From positions 558,001 to 622,000 of the forward strand of contig NZ_CH672390.1 of the NCBI RefSeq assembly GCF_000152865.1: a DNA stretch of 64,000 nucleotides, written 5' to 3'. The stretch comes from Erythrobacter sp. NAP1. Lineage in GTDB: Bacteria > Pseudomonadota > Alphaproteobacteria > Sphingomonadales > Sphingomonadaceae. Within the stretch, counting starts at the first letter, position 1; each line of letters starts with the position of its first letter. The notes under the pieces are model-generated. The model was not told the DNA's origin. It ran no database searches and worked only from the letters and a program-made list of their open reading frames with translations. This document shows positions 16,791 to 24,985 of this stretch, one piece after another. A program made the position numbers and the translations under genes.

Positions 16791-18959
16791 TTATCGGACG
16801 ATGTCCATTTCCTCGATCAGCGCATCGGCGCCGTCGACCTTTTCCATCACCCACAGCATGTAGCGCGAATCGACGTGGATCGAACGGGTGGTGCGTGGGT
16901 CGAAGTCCCAGTCGGAATTGACGCTTTCGAAGGTGCCGTCGAACAGCAAGCCGACGAGTTCGCCCTTTGCGTTGAGCGTTGCCGAGCCGCTGTTGCCGCC
17001 AGTCACGTCGAGGTCGGAGAGGAAGTTCACCGGAACCGAGTCGATCGACTCAAGCTCGTACTCGCCGTAATCCTTGGCCTCGATCAGATCGAGCTGGCTT
17101 TGCGGCGAATTGAACGGGTCTTCGCCGGTGTCCTTTTGGGCAATGCCTTCGAGAGTGGTGAAGGGCAGGTAGGCCATCCCGTCGAAGGGCGATCCGCCCA
17201 TGACGTTGCCGAAGGTGATGCGCAGCGTCGAGTTCGCATCGGGGTAGGGCAGTCCGCCATTCTCACGCTGCCACTGCGTGATCGCTTCCATGTATGCAGG
17301 GCGCAGCGCGAGCGAACGTCCCGAACGCTCCTCTGACTCGTTCTCGAGGCCGCGCTCGTAATCGTAAAGCGCGACGGCGAGCTGGACGAACGGATCTTCG
17401 CTCGCTTCGAAAGTCGCGGCATCGGCCTCGATCAGGCCAAGGCGCGTCTCGGTGTCACCAAGCGTCGTGTTGGCGTAGTAGCGATCGAGCAGACCGGGCA
17501 GGTCTGCAGCGGTCGTTTCGGCGGTAAGGCCGAGCGCTTCGTCGAACACGGCGACACGCTCTTCGACCGGCTGCTGGAGGTAGCCGCTGAGGAACAGCAC
17601 CCACTCCGCCTTGTCGACAGCTGCATCATAGCGGCGGTCAAGCGCCTGAAGTCCTTGACGGAAGAAGGTCATGTCGCGGTCCTGATAGCCGGGCTCGCGC
17701 TCGGCATTGGGAAGCTCGCGTTCTTTCGACAGGCGATAAAGGCGCTGTGCCGCAGACAGGAGCGCAGGGCGCGTTGCGTTGTTGTACCAGAAGTTCGTGC
17801 GCGAGGCGGTGGCGCTTTCCTGCGACAGCGCGGCGAGAGCGGTGATCGCTTCGCCATAGCCAACGCGTGCGGGATCGGTGGCGATCCATTCGGCCAGTGC
17901 AGCTTCGCGCGCGGCGCGACGCTCAACCAGTCCGACGCGGCGGGCGCCTTCGATCTGGCCGCGCAGGTTCTTTTCGAAGTTGTTGAGGCCGGCAAGGCGG
18001 CTTTCGTACTTCACGCGCGCGTCCGATCCTTCAGGTGCGGCGTTTTCAATGGTCGCGATCCAGCTGGTTAGCAGGCCCTGAAAGGTCGGATAGGTCCAGT
18101 TGAAGGTGTTCTCTACCTCGGCAAGCAGCGTGTAGCGGCTGGTCGAGCCGGGATAGCCCGCGACCATGACGAAATCGCCATCGTCGAGCCCTGCAGCGCT
18201 CACCTTCAGGTGATGCTCGGGCTGGTAGGGGACGTTGGCTTCGTCGAAGTCAGCCGCCGATCCGTCCGGCGCGACATAGGCGCGGTAAAACGCGAAGTCG
18301 CCCGTGTGGCGCGGCCACATCCAGTTGTCGATGTCTCCGCCATACTTACCGATGGAATCTGCCGGAGCGTAAACAAGCCGCACGTCGCGCACTTCAAGAC
18401 GTTTGATGAGCGTGTATTCGGCGCCGCCATAATAGCTGGCGACGAGGCAGCGATAGCCGGGCTCAGCCTCACACTCGGCGGTGATGTCCTTGCGGCGCTG
18501 CTCGATCGCGGCGTAGCGGTCGATCGGTGTCATGTCCGCTGTGCCCTCGCGAACGCGCTGCGTCACGTCGGTCAGCTCGGTGGTCACGTAAACGCGTGAG
18601 CCGGGCGCTGCGGGGAGTTCGGCGTCCTTGGTTCCGGCAAGGAAGCCGTTGGCGAGATAGTTGTTCTCGGCGGTCGAGTTGTACTGGACCGATCCGCGCG
18701 CGCAGTGGTGGTTTGTCACCACCAGTCCTTCGGGCGAAACGAAGCTTGCCGAGCATCCGCCCAGCGATACGACCGCGCCCATCGGGAAACCGGTGAGGTC
18801 GGTCAGCGTTTCGGGATCGAGTTCAAGGCCTGCTTCCTGCAAAGCCTCGCTGATGTCGGGCAGCTGTTCGGGCGTGAACATGCCCTCTTTCGCTGTGGCG
18901 GGGACGGCAATCACGGTTCCGGCCAGAAGGCCAAGGACGAGCGACTTGATAGGCTTCAT
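16791..18959 (-). CDS. S46 family dipeptidyl peptidase (DPP7/DPP11 type)
   Basis: The 722-residue secreted or periplasmic serine exopeptidase removes dipeptides from peptide N-termini. It has a cleavable signal peptide ending AVPATAKEG. The chymotrypsin-like half shows the catalytic His85 in VTNHHCARG, with Cys69 and Cys86 placed to form the family disulfide. Catalytic Ser657 is in DVTGGNSGS. Eighteen residues later the sequence is FDG with Gly675, the spacing of Ser655/Gly673 in Porphyromonas DPP7; DPP11 has Arg there. A preference for hydrophobic over acidic P1 residues is therefore inferred. It is monocistronic with its own terminator. Confidence 0.92.
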   Translation of the reverse strand: MKPIKSLVLGLLAGTVIAVPATAKEGMFTPEQLPDISEALQEAGLELDPETLTDLTGFPMGAVVSLGGCSASFVSPEGLVVTNHHCARGSVQYNSTAENNYLANGFLAGTKDAELPAAPGSRVYVTTELTDVTQRVREGTADMTPIDRYAAIEQRRKDITAECEAEPGYRCLVASYYGGAEYTLIKRLEVRDVRLVYAPADSIGKYGGDIDNWMWPRHTGDFAFYRAYVAPDGSAADFDEANVPYQPEHHLKVSAAGLDDGDFVMVAGYPGSTSRYTLLAEVENTFNWTYPTFQGLLTSWIATIENAAPEGSDARVKYESRLAGLNNFEKNLRGQIEGARRVGLVERRAAREAALAEWIATDPARVGYGEAITALAALSQESATASRTNFWYNNATRPALLSAAQRLYRLSKERELPNAEREPGYQDRDMTFFRQGLQALDRRYDAAVDKAEWVLFLSGYLQQPVEERVAVFDEALGLTAETTAADLPGLLDRYYANTTLGDTETRLGLIEADAATFEASEDPFVQLAVALYDYERGLENESEERSGRSLALRPAYMEAITQWQRENGGLPYPDANSTLRITFGNVMGGSPFDGMAYLPFTTLEGIAQKDTGEDPFNSPQSQLDLIEAKDYGEYELESIDSVPVNFLSDLDVTGGNSGSATLNAKGELVGLLFDGTFESVNSDWDFDPRTTRSIHVDSRYMLWVMEKVDGADALIEEMDIVR

Positions 18960-19136
18960 TGTTGCGAATTCTCCGAACGCATGCGTGAGATGCAGGAGAA
19001 ATCACCCGTTGAGATCAATCGCCCGTCACCTCGGCCCTGCCTCTCCCGGGCAGTGACCTTGTCGGTGCGAGGCAATGCAAACAGAAGCAGCGGGTGTCAA
19101 TGATATGGACCATGCAAGGGCCCGCGAGCCGCCCGG

Positions 19137-19832
19137 TCAGAAGTTCATGAAGATGTTGACGTTGGCAACATGGTCTGCACGGTTCTCCCCGTCGCGAAAG
19201 ACGGTCTGGTTGAGATATCCCGGCACGACTTCAACGCCCTGCGCCACCGGGATTGAGAAACCCACGAAGTTACGCCAGATCTGCAACCCATCATCCTGAA
19301 GCGGCGTTTCGTTGAGCGCGATAAACGGCTCGGTGTAGGCGATCAGCTTGTTGTTATCGGTGATCGGCACACGCAGCTGCAGGAACGGGCGGAAACGCAG
19401 CGCGACCTCGCCATCTTCCTCGAAGGTGCGTTGTTCGAACCGGTTGCGCGAATCCAGCGTGATGCCGCCCGGGGTTTCGATCAGGCGGATGTTGAGTTCC
19501 TGGTAAAAGCGATGCTCATTCGTTTCGATCGGGCCGATCGGGTCGGTGAGGATATAGGCATAGCCCGCACCGATGCTCACGCGGTCGCTGATCCGATAGC
19601 CGACGAGCGAGCGAAGCAGCAGCTGGCCCAGCCGGTAGGCGTCATTGGTGAAACGTTCCTGCGCTTCGCCGCGCACGAACCAGTCGCCTTCCTCGTCAAG
19701 GTCGAGGACGATGAACTGGCCGGTCCAGATGTTGAAGTCTTCTTCTGCTGCTGCGGGCGATGCTGTGAATGCGGTCAGGCCGGCGGCGAGAATGGCAGCG
19801 CGCACGGCCGTGGGTTTCAGGATGGACGTCAT
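19137..19832 (-). CDS. DUF2490 outer-membrane-type protein
   Basis: The 231-residue protein has a signal peptide (ILAAGLTAFTASPAAAEE). The mature part is entirely amphipathic beta strands ending in an aromatic residue, NVNIFMNF, the C-terminal signature recognised by the Bam complex. WTGQFIVLDLDEEGDWFVRG, YRISDRVSIGAGYAY and RNRFEQRTFE fit the DUF2490 family, predicted small barrels of unknown role. It stands alone on the minus strand, with a 15-bp palindrome about 120 bp upstream that may be its operator. Confidence 0.85.
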   Translation of the reverse strand: MTSILKPTAVRAAILAAGLTAFTASPAAAEEDFNIWTGQFIVLDLDEEGDWFVRGEAQERFTNDAYRLGQLLLRSLVGYRISDRVSIGAGYAYILTDPIGPIETNEHRFYQELNIRLIETPGGITLDSRNRFEQRTFEEDGEVALRFRPFLQLRVPITDNNKLIAYTEPFIALNETPLQDDGLQIWRNFVGFSIPVAQGVEVVPGYLNQTVFRDGENRADHVANVNIFMNF

Positions 19833-19949
19833 TCGATCCTCGAGCTTTTCTTGTGTTTTCAGGCAGTTTGAAACGCCGTAGGGGAGGAAGCGTTTCCAAA
19901 AAGAAGAGCGACTGTCAGCACTTATGGGCGCCGCAGCCGCTCAAGTTTT

Positions 19950-19964
19950 TTCGTAGGGTACGAA
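19950..19964. promoter_or_regulatory. 15-bp perfect palindrome, candidate operator
   Basis: TTCGTA-GGG-TACGAA at 19950-19964, flanked by T-runs on both sides, in the 227-bp gap upstream of the DUF2490 gene. A second perfect dyad, TTCCCGG-GT-CCGGGAA, lies at 19967-19982. The pair could be an operator, or the second could be a terminator of the upstream NTF2-like gene followed by AAAATTCG on the minus strand. The binding protein is unknown. Confidence 0.4.
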
Positions 19965-20059
19965 TTTTCCCGGGTCCGGGAACTGGGGTGATGGGCGCGA
20001 GAGCGGTTGGGGTTGATAGGGGCATGAGAGCCGCCCCCGCGCTCCATCGGGGTAATCGA

Positions 20060-20644
20060 TCAGCCGCCGTTCTGGGCAACCTGCGTCGGCGCAGGCTGGA
20101 ACGGCATCGAGCTGTGGTGGGTGTTGATCTTCAGGTTGCCGTCTTCGTCACGGACATAACCGAAAGTGTACTCAACCTTGGTCACGCTGCCGTCCGGGCC
20201 GGTGAAGAAGTAGTTGCCCATGGCCATCGCGTTGTCGTCATCGGTCACGATGCCTTCGTTCTCGAAGCGGACATCGGTCCAGCCCTTGATGGCAAAGCCG
20301 CTGTCTTCGGCTCGCATGCCCTTCACGAAGTAGCTGAGCGCTTCGTCATAGGTCCCGCGGAACTGGTCTTCGGCAGCCAGGGTCGGCTTGAAAAGCACCA
20401 TGCCGTCGTCATAGTTGTAGAGCGTGTCGAGGTGGTTGCGAGCAACCGCCTTGTAATCATCGCCATTGGCGTGAGCGGTCGAAATCTTGACGATGCCCTC
20501 GCCCCACGCCTGCTGCGCTGCTTCGACTTCTTCAGTCGTGATCGGCGTCGAGCTTTGGGCCAAGGCGGGCGCGCTGAATGCTGCCAGAGCGGCTGCGCTG
20601 CCGAGAAGGGCGGTGGTAAGCGAACGGTTGGCTGAGATCTTCAT
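20060..20644 (-). CDS. Secreted NTF2-like/SnoaL-fold protein, unknown function
   Basis: The 194-residue protein has a signal peptide cut after APALAQ (about residue 30). The mature part looks like an NTF2-like alpha+beta domain: a helix TTEEVEAAQQAWGEGIVKIS, a DTLYNYDDGMVLFKPT segment, DEALSYFVKG, then strands FAIKGWTDVRFENEG, AMAMGNYFFT and TKVEYTFGYVRDEDGNLKI, closing on NTHHSSMPF. The conserved aromatic and His residues line the pocket in this fold, but no enzyme function is established. It is monocistronic on the minus strand, and its promoter lies in the 190-bp gap shared with the divergent kinase operon. Confidence 0.75.
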   Translation of the reverse strand: MKISANRSLTTALLGSAAALAAFSAPALAQSSTPITTEEVEAAQQAWGEGIVKISTAHANGDDYKAVARNHLDTLYNYDDGMVLFKPTLAAEDQFRGTYDEALSYFVKGMRAEDSGFAIKGWTDVRFENEGIVTDDDNAMAMGNYFFTGPDGSVTKVEYTFGYVRDEDGNLKINTHHSSMPFQPAPTQVAQNGG

Positions 20645-20781
20645 TTGTACTTCCTCTTCTGAAGTGGCGCCGGGGAACGCGGCTGCCGGAATTAGTTGAT
20701 TGCGATGTCGTCTTTTCGACTTGCAACGATGAGATAGGGGTCAGGAGAGGCCGGCAAATCAGCCACTTGGCATGCGTTCCG

Positions 20782-20803
20782 GCGTAGGCCGAATGGCCTA
20801 TGC
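20782..20803. promoter_or_regulatory. 22-bp inverted repeat ahead of the kinase operon
   Basis: GCGTAGGCC (20782-20790)-4 nt-GGCCTATGC (20795-20803) has nine-bp arms with a single mismatch; the core TAGGCC/GGCCTA is perfect. It lies 31 bp before the likely start of the NarL-type kinase gene, so it may bind the operon's own LuxR-type regulator. The assignment is inference. Confidence 0.45.
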
Positions 20804-20834
20804 GTTTTCCGGAAGAGGCTTTAGATATGTCTGC

Positions 20835-21938
20835 ATGAAAGCGGTCATGTCCTCCCTGCCATCCGATGGCGAAACGATTGCCGAACTGCGCGAATTGTAC
20901 CGTGCAGCAGAGGCGCGCGCTGCGCGTTTGCGCTTGCTGTCGACGTCGGGACGTGAACTCGCCGAAGCTGATCCCTCGACATTGGACGCCATTCTGTCGC
21001 GCTGTGCCGAGCGGCTGGCGTTCTTCGTGGGCAAGCGCTCGGCCGTAATCGTAATCGATCCGGGGGCTGAAGGGATTGCGATCCACGCTCCGGGCCCTAA
21101 CGGCAAAGAGCTCGCCGCGATCGTGATTGATGGGCTCGACGCGCTTGACGACATTCCCGATGAGGAAGACCGCGAGGCCGTGCGCATGGAGCTTGAGCTC
21201 ATGGGCGCAACGATCGACCGCATCGAAAAAGAAAGCGAGCGGGGCGAACTGGTCGCCGCACTGAAGGAGCGCGAAAAGCGCCTTGAGATGCTGCTTGAGA
21301 GGATTTTCACCGCGCAGGAAGAAGAACGCCGCCGGGTCAGCCATGAATTGCACGATGGCGTCGCGCAGACTGCGACGGCGCTGGTTCGCATTCTGGAGGG
21401 TGCGGAAACGGCTGCGAAAAAGTCGGGTGCAAGCAGCGATGGGGTTTCGCCCACCGATGTTGCGCGCAGTCTCGTCTCCGAGCTGCGCCGGGTCATTGGT
21501 GGCTTGAGGCCCACTTTGCTTGACGATCTGGGCCTGCCCGCGGCGCTTCAGTCGCTGTGCGACGGGCTGGAGGCGGAAGGCTTCACTGTCTCGCAGCGGA
21601 TTACTCCGCGCGCGCAGCGCCATTGTCCGCTCATTGAAACAGCCCTGTTCCGTGTGGCTCAGGAAGCCATTGCCAACATCCACAAGCACGCGGGCGGGCC
21701 ATGCGAAGTCTCGGTCGAGGCGGATCTTCACAGCGACCCAGTCGTCCTTCGCATCTCGGACCATGGAAATGGCCCGTCCGAAGAAACACGGCTTAGGGGC
21801 GATGGGCCCGGGCATAATGTCGGGATCGAGGTAATGAAAGAACGCATGACAGCGATCGGCGGGACCCTCGAATGGCGTGCCGTCGATGGCGGCGGCGTCA
21901 CCGTCGTAGCGCGACTTCCGGCAGGACACTCGGCATGA
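20835..21938 (+). CDS. Cytoplasmic NarX/DegS-type sensor histidine kinase
   Basis: Kinase of 367 residues from ATG 20835; ATG 20847 is an alternative, and GGAAGAGG at 20811-20818 is the only SD-like run. No membrane helix is seen, so it is probably soluble. Residues 40-130 form a GAF-like region (LDAILSRCAERLAFFVG through GLDALDDIPDEE). A coiled coil (about 130-165) leads to the HisKA_3 dimerisation box RRRVSHELHDGVAQTATAL with phospho-acceptor H173. The HATPase domain includes FRVAQEAIANIHKHAGG and RISDHGNG. The stop overlaps the next gene's start by 4 nt, so the partner regulator is the adjacent LuxR-type protein. Confidence 0.9.
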   Translation: MKAVMSSLPSDGETIAELRELYRAAEARAARLRLLSTSGRELAEADPSTLDAILSRCAERLAFFVGKRSAVIVIDPGAEGIAIHAPGPNGKELAAIVIDGLDALDDIPDEEDREAVRMELELMGATIDRIEKESERGELVAALKEREKRLEMLLERIFTAQEEERRRVSHELHDGVAQTATALVRILEGAETAAKKSGASSDGVSPTDVARSLVSELRRVIGGLRPTLLDDLGLPAALQSLCDGLEAEGFTVSQRITPRAQRHCPLIETALFRVAQEAIANIHKHAGGPCEVSVEADLHSDPVVLRISDHGNGPSEETRLRGDGPGHNVGIEVMKERMTAIGGTLEWRAVDGGGVTVVARLPAGHSA

Positions 21939-22588
21939 CGGCTCCCCGCATCCTCATTGTCGATGATCACCAGCTCGCAAGAGAAGGTCTGCGCGCTGTT
22001 CTTGCTGGCGATGGAATGGAGGTCGTCGGCCTCGCCAGCACCGGCGAAGAAGCGGTTGAACTGGCCGGCTCGCTCGTTCCCGATGTGATCTTGATGGACG
22101 TGCGGCTCGGCGATGGGATCGATGGACTTGAAGCCACCCGGCAGGTTGTTGCGCTTGGTTTGCCGATCAAGGTGGTGATGCTGACGCTTCACGAGATGCC
22201 GGGCTATGTGCGCGAGGCTCTTGCTGCAGGTGCCGCAGGATATGTCTTGAAAGACACCGAAATCGGCGATCTTCGCGCTGCTATCAATCAGGTCATGGCC
22301 GGTCAATCGGCTTTGCCGCTCGACCTTGTCTCTGCCGCGATGCGCGCGGAAAACCGGCCAGAACCCAAAGGCGACCTTTCGCAGATTCTCACTTCGCGCG
22401 AGCAGGAAGTGGTCGAGCTCGTCGCGGAAGGTCTGACCAACAAGGAAATCGCCAGAAAACTCGATATCAGCCCTGCGACTGTGAAGGTGCATGTCGAACG
22501 GCTGATCGGAAAGCTTGGCGTTGCCGATCGCACGCAGGCGGCCGTGATGGCGGTCAAGCTGAAGTCGGGGCAGGCCAGCCCACTGTGA
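21935..22588 (+). CDS. NarL/FixJ-family response regulator
   Basis: The 217-residue regulator begins at the ATGA overlap with the kinase stop. The receiver domain has D10-D11, phospho-acceptor D55 in VILMDVRLGDGIDG, and VLKDTEIGDLRAAI with the conserved Lys. The C-terminal LuxR-type helix-turn-helix is LTSREQEVVELVAEGLTNKE, then IARKLDISPATVKVHVERLI. It is expected to control transcription as a dimer on inverted repeats; the 22-bp palindrome upstream of the operon is an obvious candidate. A second 4-nt overlap (GTGA) joins it to the next kinase. Confidence 0.93.
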   Translation: MTAPRILIVDDHQLAREGLRAVLAGDGMEVVGLASTGEEAVELAGSLVPDVILMDVRLGDGIDGLEATRQVVALGLPIKVVMLTLHEMPGYVREALAAGAAGYVLKDTEIGDLRAAINQVMAGQSALPLDLVSAAMRAENRPEPKGDLSQILTSREQEVVELVAEGLTNKEIARKLDISPATVKVHVERLIGKLGVADRTQAAVMAVKLKSGQASPL

Positions 22589-24534
22589 GCACCTTGCCCA
22601 ACTCGCGAACAACCCGCTTTTGGGCTGACCGCCCGCTTGCGTACAAAGGCGTGGTGGTGATCGCTTTGCCGCTTGCCATCCTGATTGGGGCGCTCGCATC
22701 ACTGTATCTTGCAAGCAATGCGGAGGCCGAAGCCGAGGATGACGTGCGCCGTGCCTTTGCGATCCAGCGCGACATCTATCAGGTTCGCGCCATGCTGGCA
22801 GAGGCAGCGGCGGGCGTTGGAGACTATGCACTGACGCGCGAGGATCGCTTCCTTGAACCTTATGAGCGCATGGAGAACCAGCTTTCTCCGACATTGCAAA
22901 GGCTCGACGTGGCTATCGAGGATGACCGCGTGCAAGCGGGCTTCCAAGACCTGCTGAGAGTCGTTGAACAGAAGCGCGAAGGGCTTCGTGAAACGATCGC
23001 ACTCGCGCAATCGCCGCAGCCATCGACGCAAACCGAGATCGAGGAATCACTGCTCGCCAGCAAGATGACGCTTGATGCGGTGCGAGAGGAGATCGACAAC
23101 ATCCAGCGCCTCGAAGCGATCGTTCTCGATGAGCGCCGTGCGCTGGTGGACGATGTGCGCTCACGCTTTTTCGCACTGACGGCAGTCAGCGGGATCGTCG
23201 GCCTGCTTGGTAGCCTTATGGCGGTCTACCTGTTTTCGACCGGCATCGTGCGACGGGTCAGCAAGCTTGAGCAGAACGCCGAGATGCTTGCGCGCGGAGA
23301 GCGGCTGACCGAGCTTCCCGAGGAGGCAGACGAAATTGGTCGCCTTTCGCAAAGGCTGGTCGGGGCAAGCGCGCTCTTGCGCAAGCGTGAAGACGATCTG
23401 CGAGCTAGCGAAGAACGCTTCCGCCTCGTGATCGAACGAGTGCGCGACTACGGAATTTTCACGCTCGATACAGGCGGGATCGTCACGAGCTGGAACCTTG
23501 GGGCCGAACGCATCAAGGGCTGGCAGGCCGAAGAAATCCTCGGCCAGCATTTCAGCCAGTTCTATCCTGACGACACGCGCGATTATCTGCCGGACCAGAT
23601 GCTCGAAAGAGCGCGCGCCGAGGGTGCTGCCGAGGACGAGGGCTGGCGCGTGCGCAAGGATGGATCGGTGTTCTGGGCAAACGTCGTCATCACCGCGCTT
23701 CGCAACGAAGCAGGCGAATTGCAGGGCTTTGCCAAGGTCACGCGCGACATGACGGAGCGTCGGCGGAGCGAAGACGCGCTGAGGCTGGCGCGCGAAGATG
23801 CGGTCGCGGCGAGCCTTGCAAAGAGCGAGTTCCTCTCGCGCACCAGCCACGAATTGCGCACGCCGCTGAACGCCATTCTTGGCTTTGGGCAATTGCTCGA
23901 GATCGACCTTGAGGACTTCAGCCAACCGCATCAGGAAGCAGTTGAGCGGATCACGAGGGCTGGCCGTCACTTGTTGTCGCTGATCAACGATCTGCTCGAC
24001 ATTTCCAGCATCGAAGCGGGCGGAGCAGAGCTTGAATATGAAGAAGTCGACGTCGCCGCGATGCTCGAAGAGGTCCACGATCTTGCCGAACCCATCGTGT
24101 CGAGCGCGGGCCTGTCGTTCGAAATGGCGTTGCCTGAAGCAGGAGCGAAAGTCGTCGCAGATCGGCGCCGCATGACGCAGGTCATCCTCAACCTCGTCGG
24201 CAATGCGGCGAAGTACAACGTCGAGGGCAGCTTTGTGCGGCTGGGCGCGAGCCTGGACGGCGATGGCGCGGCGACCTTCTTCGTCGAGGACGACGGCCCC
24301 GGCATCGATCCCGCCAATGCATCTCGCCTGTTCACCGCGTTCGATCGTTTGGGACAGCACAAGCGCGACAAGACCGAAGGCACTGGCCTCGGCCTCGCAC
24401 TTTCTAAAGGGCTGGTGGAATCGATGGGCGGTCAGATCGGCTACAGCCCGCGCAAACCCGGCAGCCGCTTCTGGTTCACCTTGTCGAGCCAGCCGACCGA
24501 GAATAGCCGCCCCAAGGCCGATCAGGAGTCCTGA
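22585..24534 (+). CDS. Membrane hybrid-type sensor: CHASE3-HAMP-PAS histidine kinase
   Basis: The 649-residue kinase starts with GTG in a GTGA overlap. Order: transmembrane helix near residues 22-45 (VVVIALPLAILIGALASLYL), an extracytoplasmic CHASE3-like helical domain (RAFAIQRDIYQVRAMLAEAA ... DYALTREDRFLEPYERME), a second helix near 195-215, HAMP, a PAS domain (FRLVIERVRDYGIFTLDTGG, then ITSWNLGAERIKGW and FAKVTRDMTERR), HisKA with H422 in SRTSHELRTPLNAILG, and HATPase (NAAKYN, EDDGPGID, TGLGLALSKGL). There is no receiver domain at its C-terminus; the separate receiver gene 4 bp downstream takes that place. CHASE3 ligands are mostly unknown. Confidence 0.92.
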   Translation: MSTLPNSRTTRFWADRPLAYKGVVVIALPLAILIGALASLYLASNAEAEAEDDVRRAFAIQRDIYQVRAMLAEAAAGVGDYALTREDRFLEPYERMENQLSPTLQRLDVAIEDDRVQAGFQDLLRVVEQKREGLRETIALAQSPQPSTQTEIEESLLASKMTLDAVREEIDNIQRLEAIVLDERRALVDDVRSRFFALTAVSGIVGLLGSLMAVYLFSTGIVRRVSKLEQNAEMLARGERLTELPEEADEIGRLSQRLVGASALLRKREDDLRASEERFRLVIERVRDYGIFTLDTGGIVTSWNLGAERIKGWQAEEILGQHFSQFYPDDTRDYLPDQMLERARAEGAAEDEGWRVRKDGSVFWANVVITALRNEAGELQGFAKVTRDMTERRRSEDALRLAREDAVAASLAKSEFLSRTSHELRTPLNAILGFGQLLEIDLEDFSQPHQEAVERITRAGRHLLSLINDLLDISSIEAGGAELEYEEVDVAAMLEEVHDLAEPIVSSAGLSFEMALPEAGAKVVADRRRMTQVILNLVGNAAKYNVEGSFVRLGASLDGDGAATFFVEDDGPGIDPANASRLFTAFDRLGQHKRDKTEGTGLGLALSKGLVESMGGQIGYSPRKPGSRFWFTLSSQPTENSRPKADQES

Positions 24535-24538
24535 CCCC

Positions 24539-24985
24539 ATGTCCCAGCAACTGATTGCGACAGAGGAAATCCTCTCGCGCCGTATCCTCGCGATTGATGA
24601 CGAGGAAGCGAATGTCGCGCTCCTGCGCAATCTCTTGCAGCGCGAGGGGTACGAAGACGTCCACTGCCTGACCGACTCGACCAAGGCGCTTGAGGCCTAC
24701 ATCGATCTTGAACCCGATCTCGTCCTCCTCGACTTGATGATGCCCGAGGTGGACGGGTTTCAGCTGCTTGAAGCGTTTTCTCGCCACGATGCTGCGGATG
24801 AGTTTCGTCCCGTCCTCGTTCTGACTGCGGACACGACTATTCAGGCGCGGCGCAAGGCTCTTGCGCTCGGGGCGAAGGATTTCGTTGCCAAGCCATTCGA
24901 TGTCATCGAAGTGGGCCTTCGCATCTCCAACCTGCTTGAAACGCGGCTGCTTTACGAACGCCTGCGCGCAGCCCCCGGCGTCTAG
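24539..24985 (+). CDS. Single-domain response regulator
   Basis: The 148-residue protein is a receiver domain with a short C-terminal tail and no output domain. D20-D21 form the acidic pocket, D65 in LVLLDLMMPEVDG is the phospho-acceptor, VLTADTT carries the conserved Thr position, and VAKPFD the Lys. The tail ISNLLETRLLYERLR resembles the linker that often precedes HD-GYP domains, suggesting descent from a longer regulator. It follows the PAS kinase by 4 bp and probably acts as its partner or as a phosphorelay step. Its stop codon overlaps the stop of convergent mcr. Confidence 0.9.
   Translation: MSQQLIATEEILSRRILAIDDEEANVALLRNLLQREGYEDVHCLTDSTKALEAYIDLEPDLVLLDLMMPEVDGFQLLEAFSRHDAADEFRPVLVLTADTTIQARRKALALGAKDFVAKPFDVIEVGLRISNLLETRLLYERLRAAPGV

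Noticed and set aside
20674..20697. GGAAC-N16-GTT, resembling a general stress (EcfG) promoter on the plus strand
   Set aside because: Several such short matches are expected by chance in 64 kb; the base before GTT is not the preferred C and the nearest plus-strand gene starts about 140 bp away.
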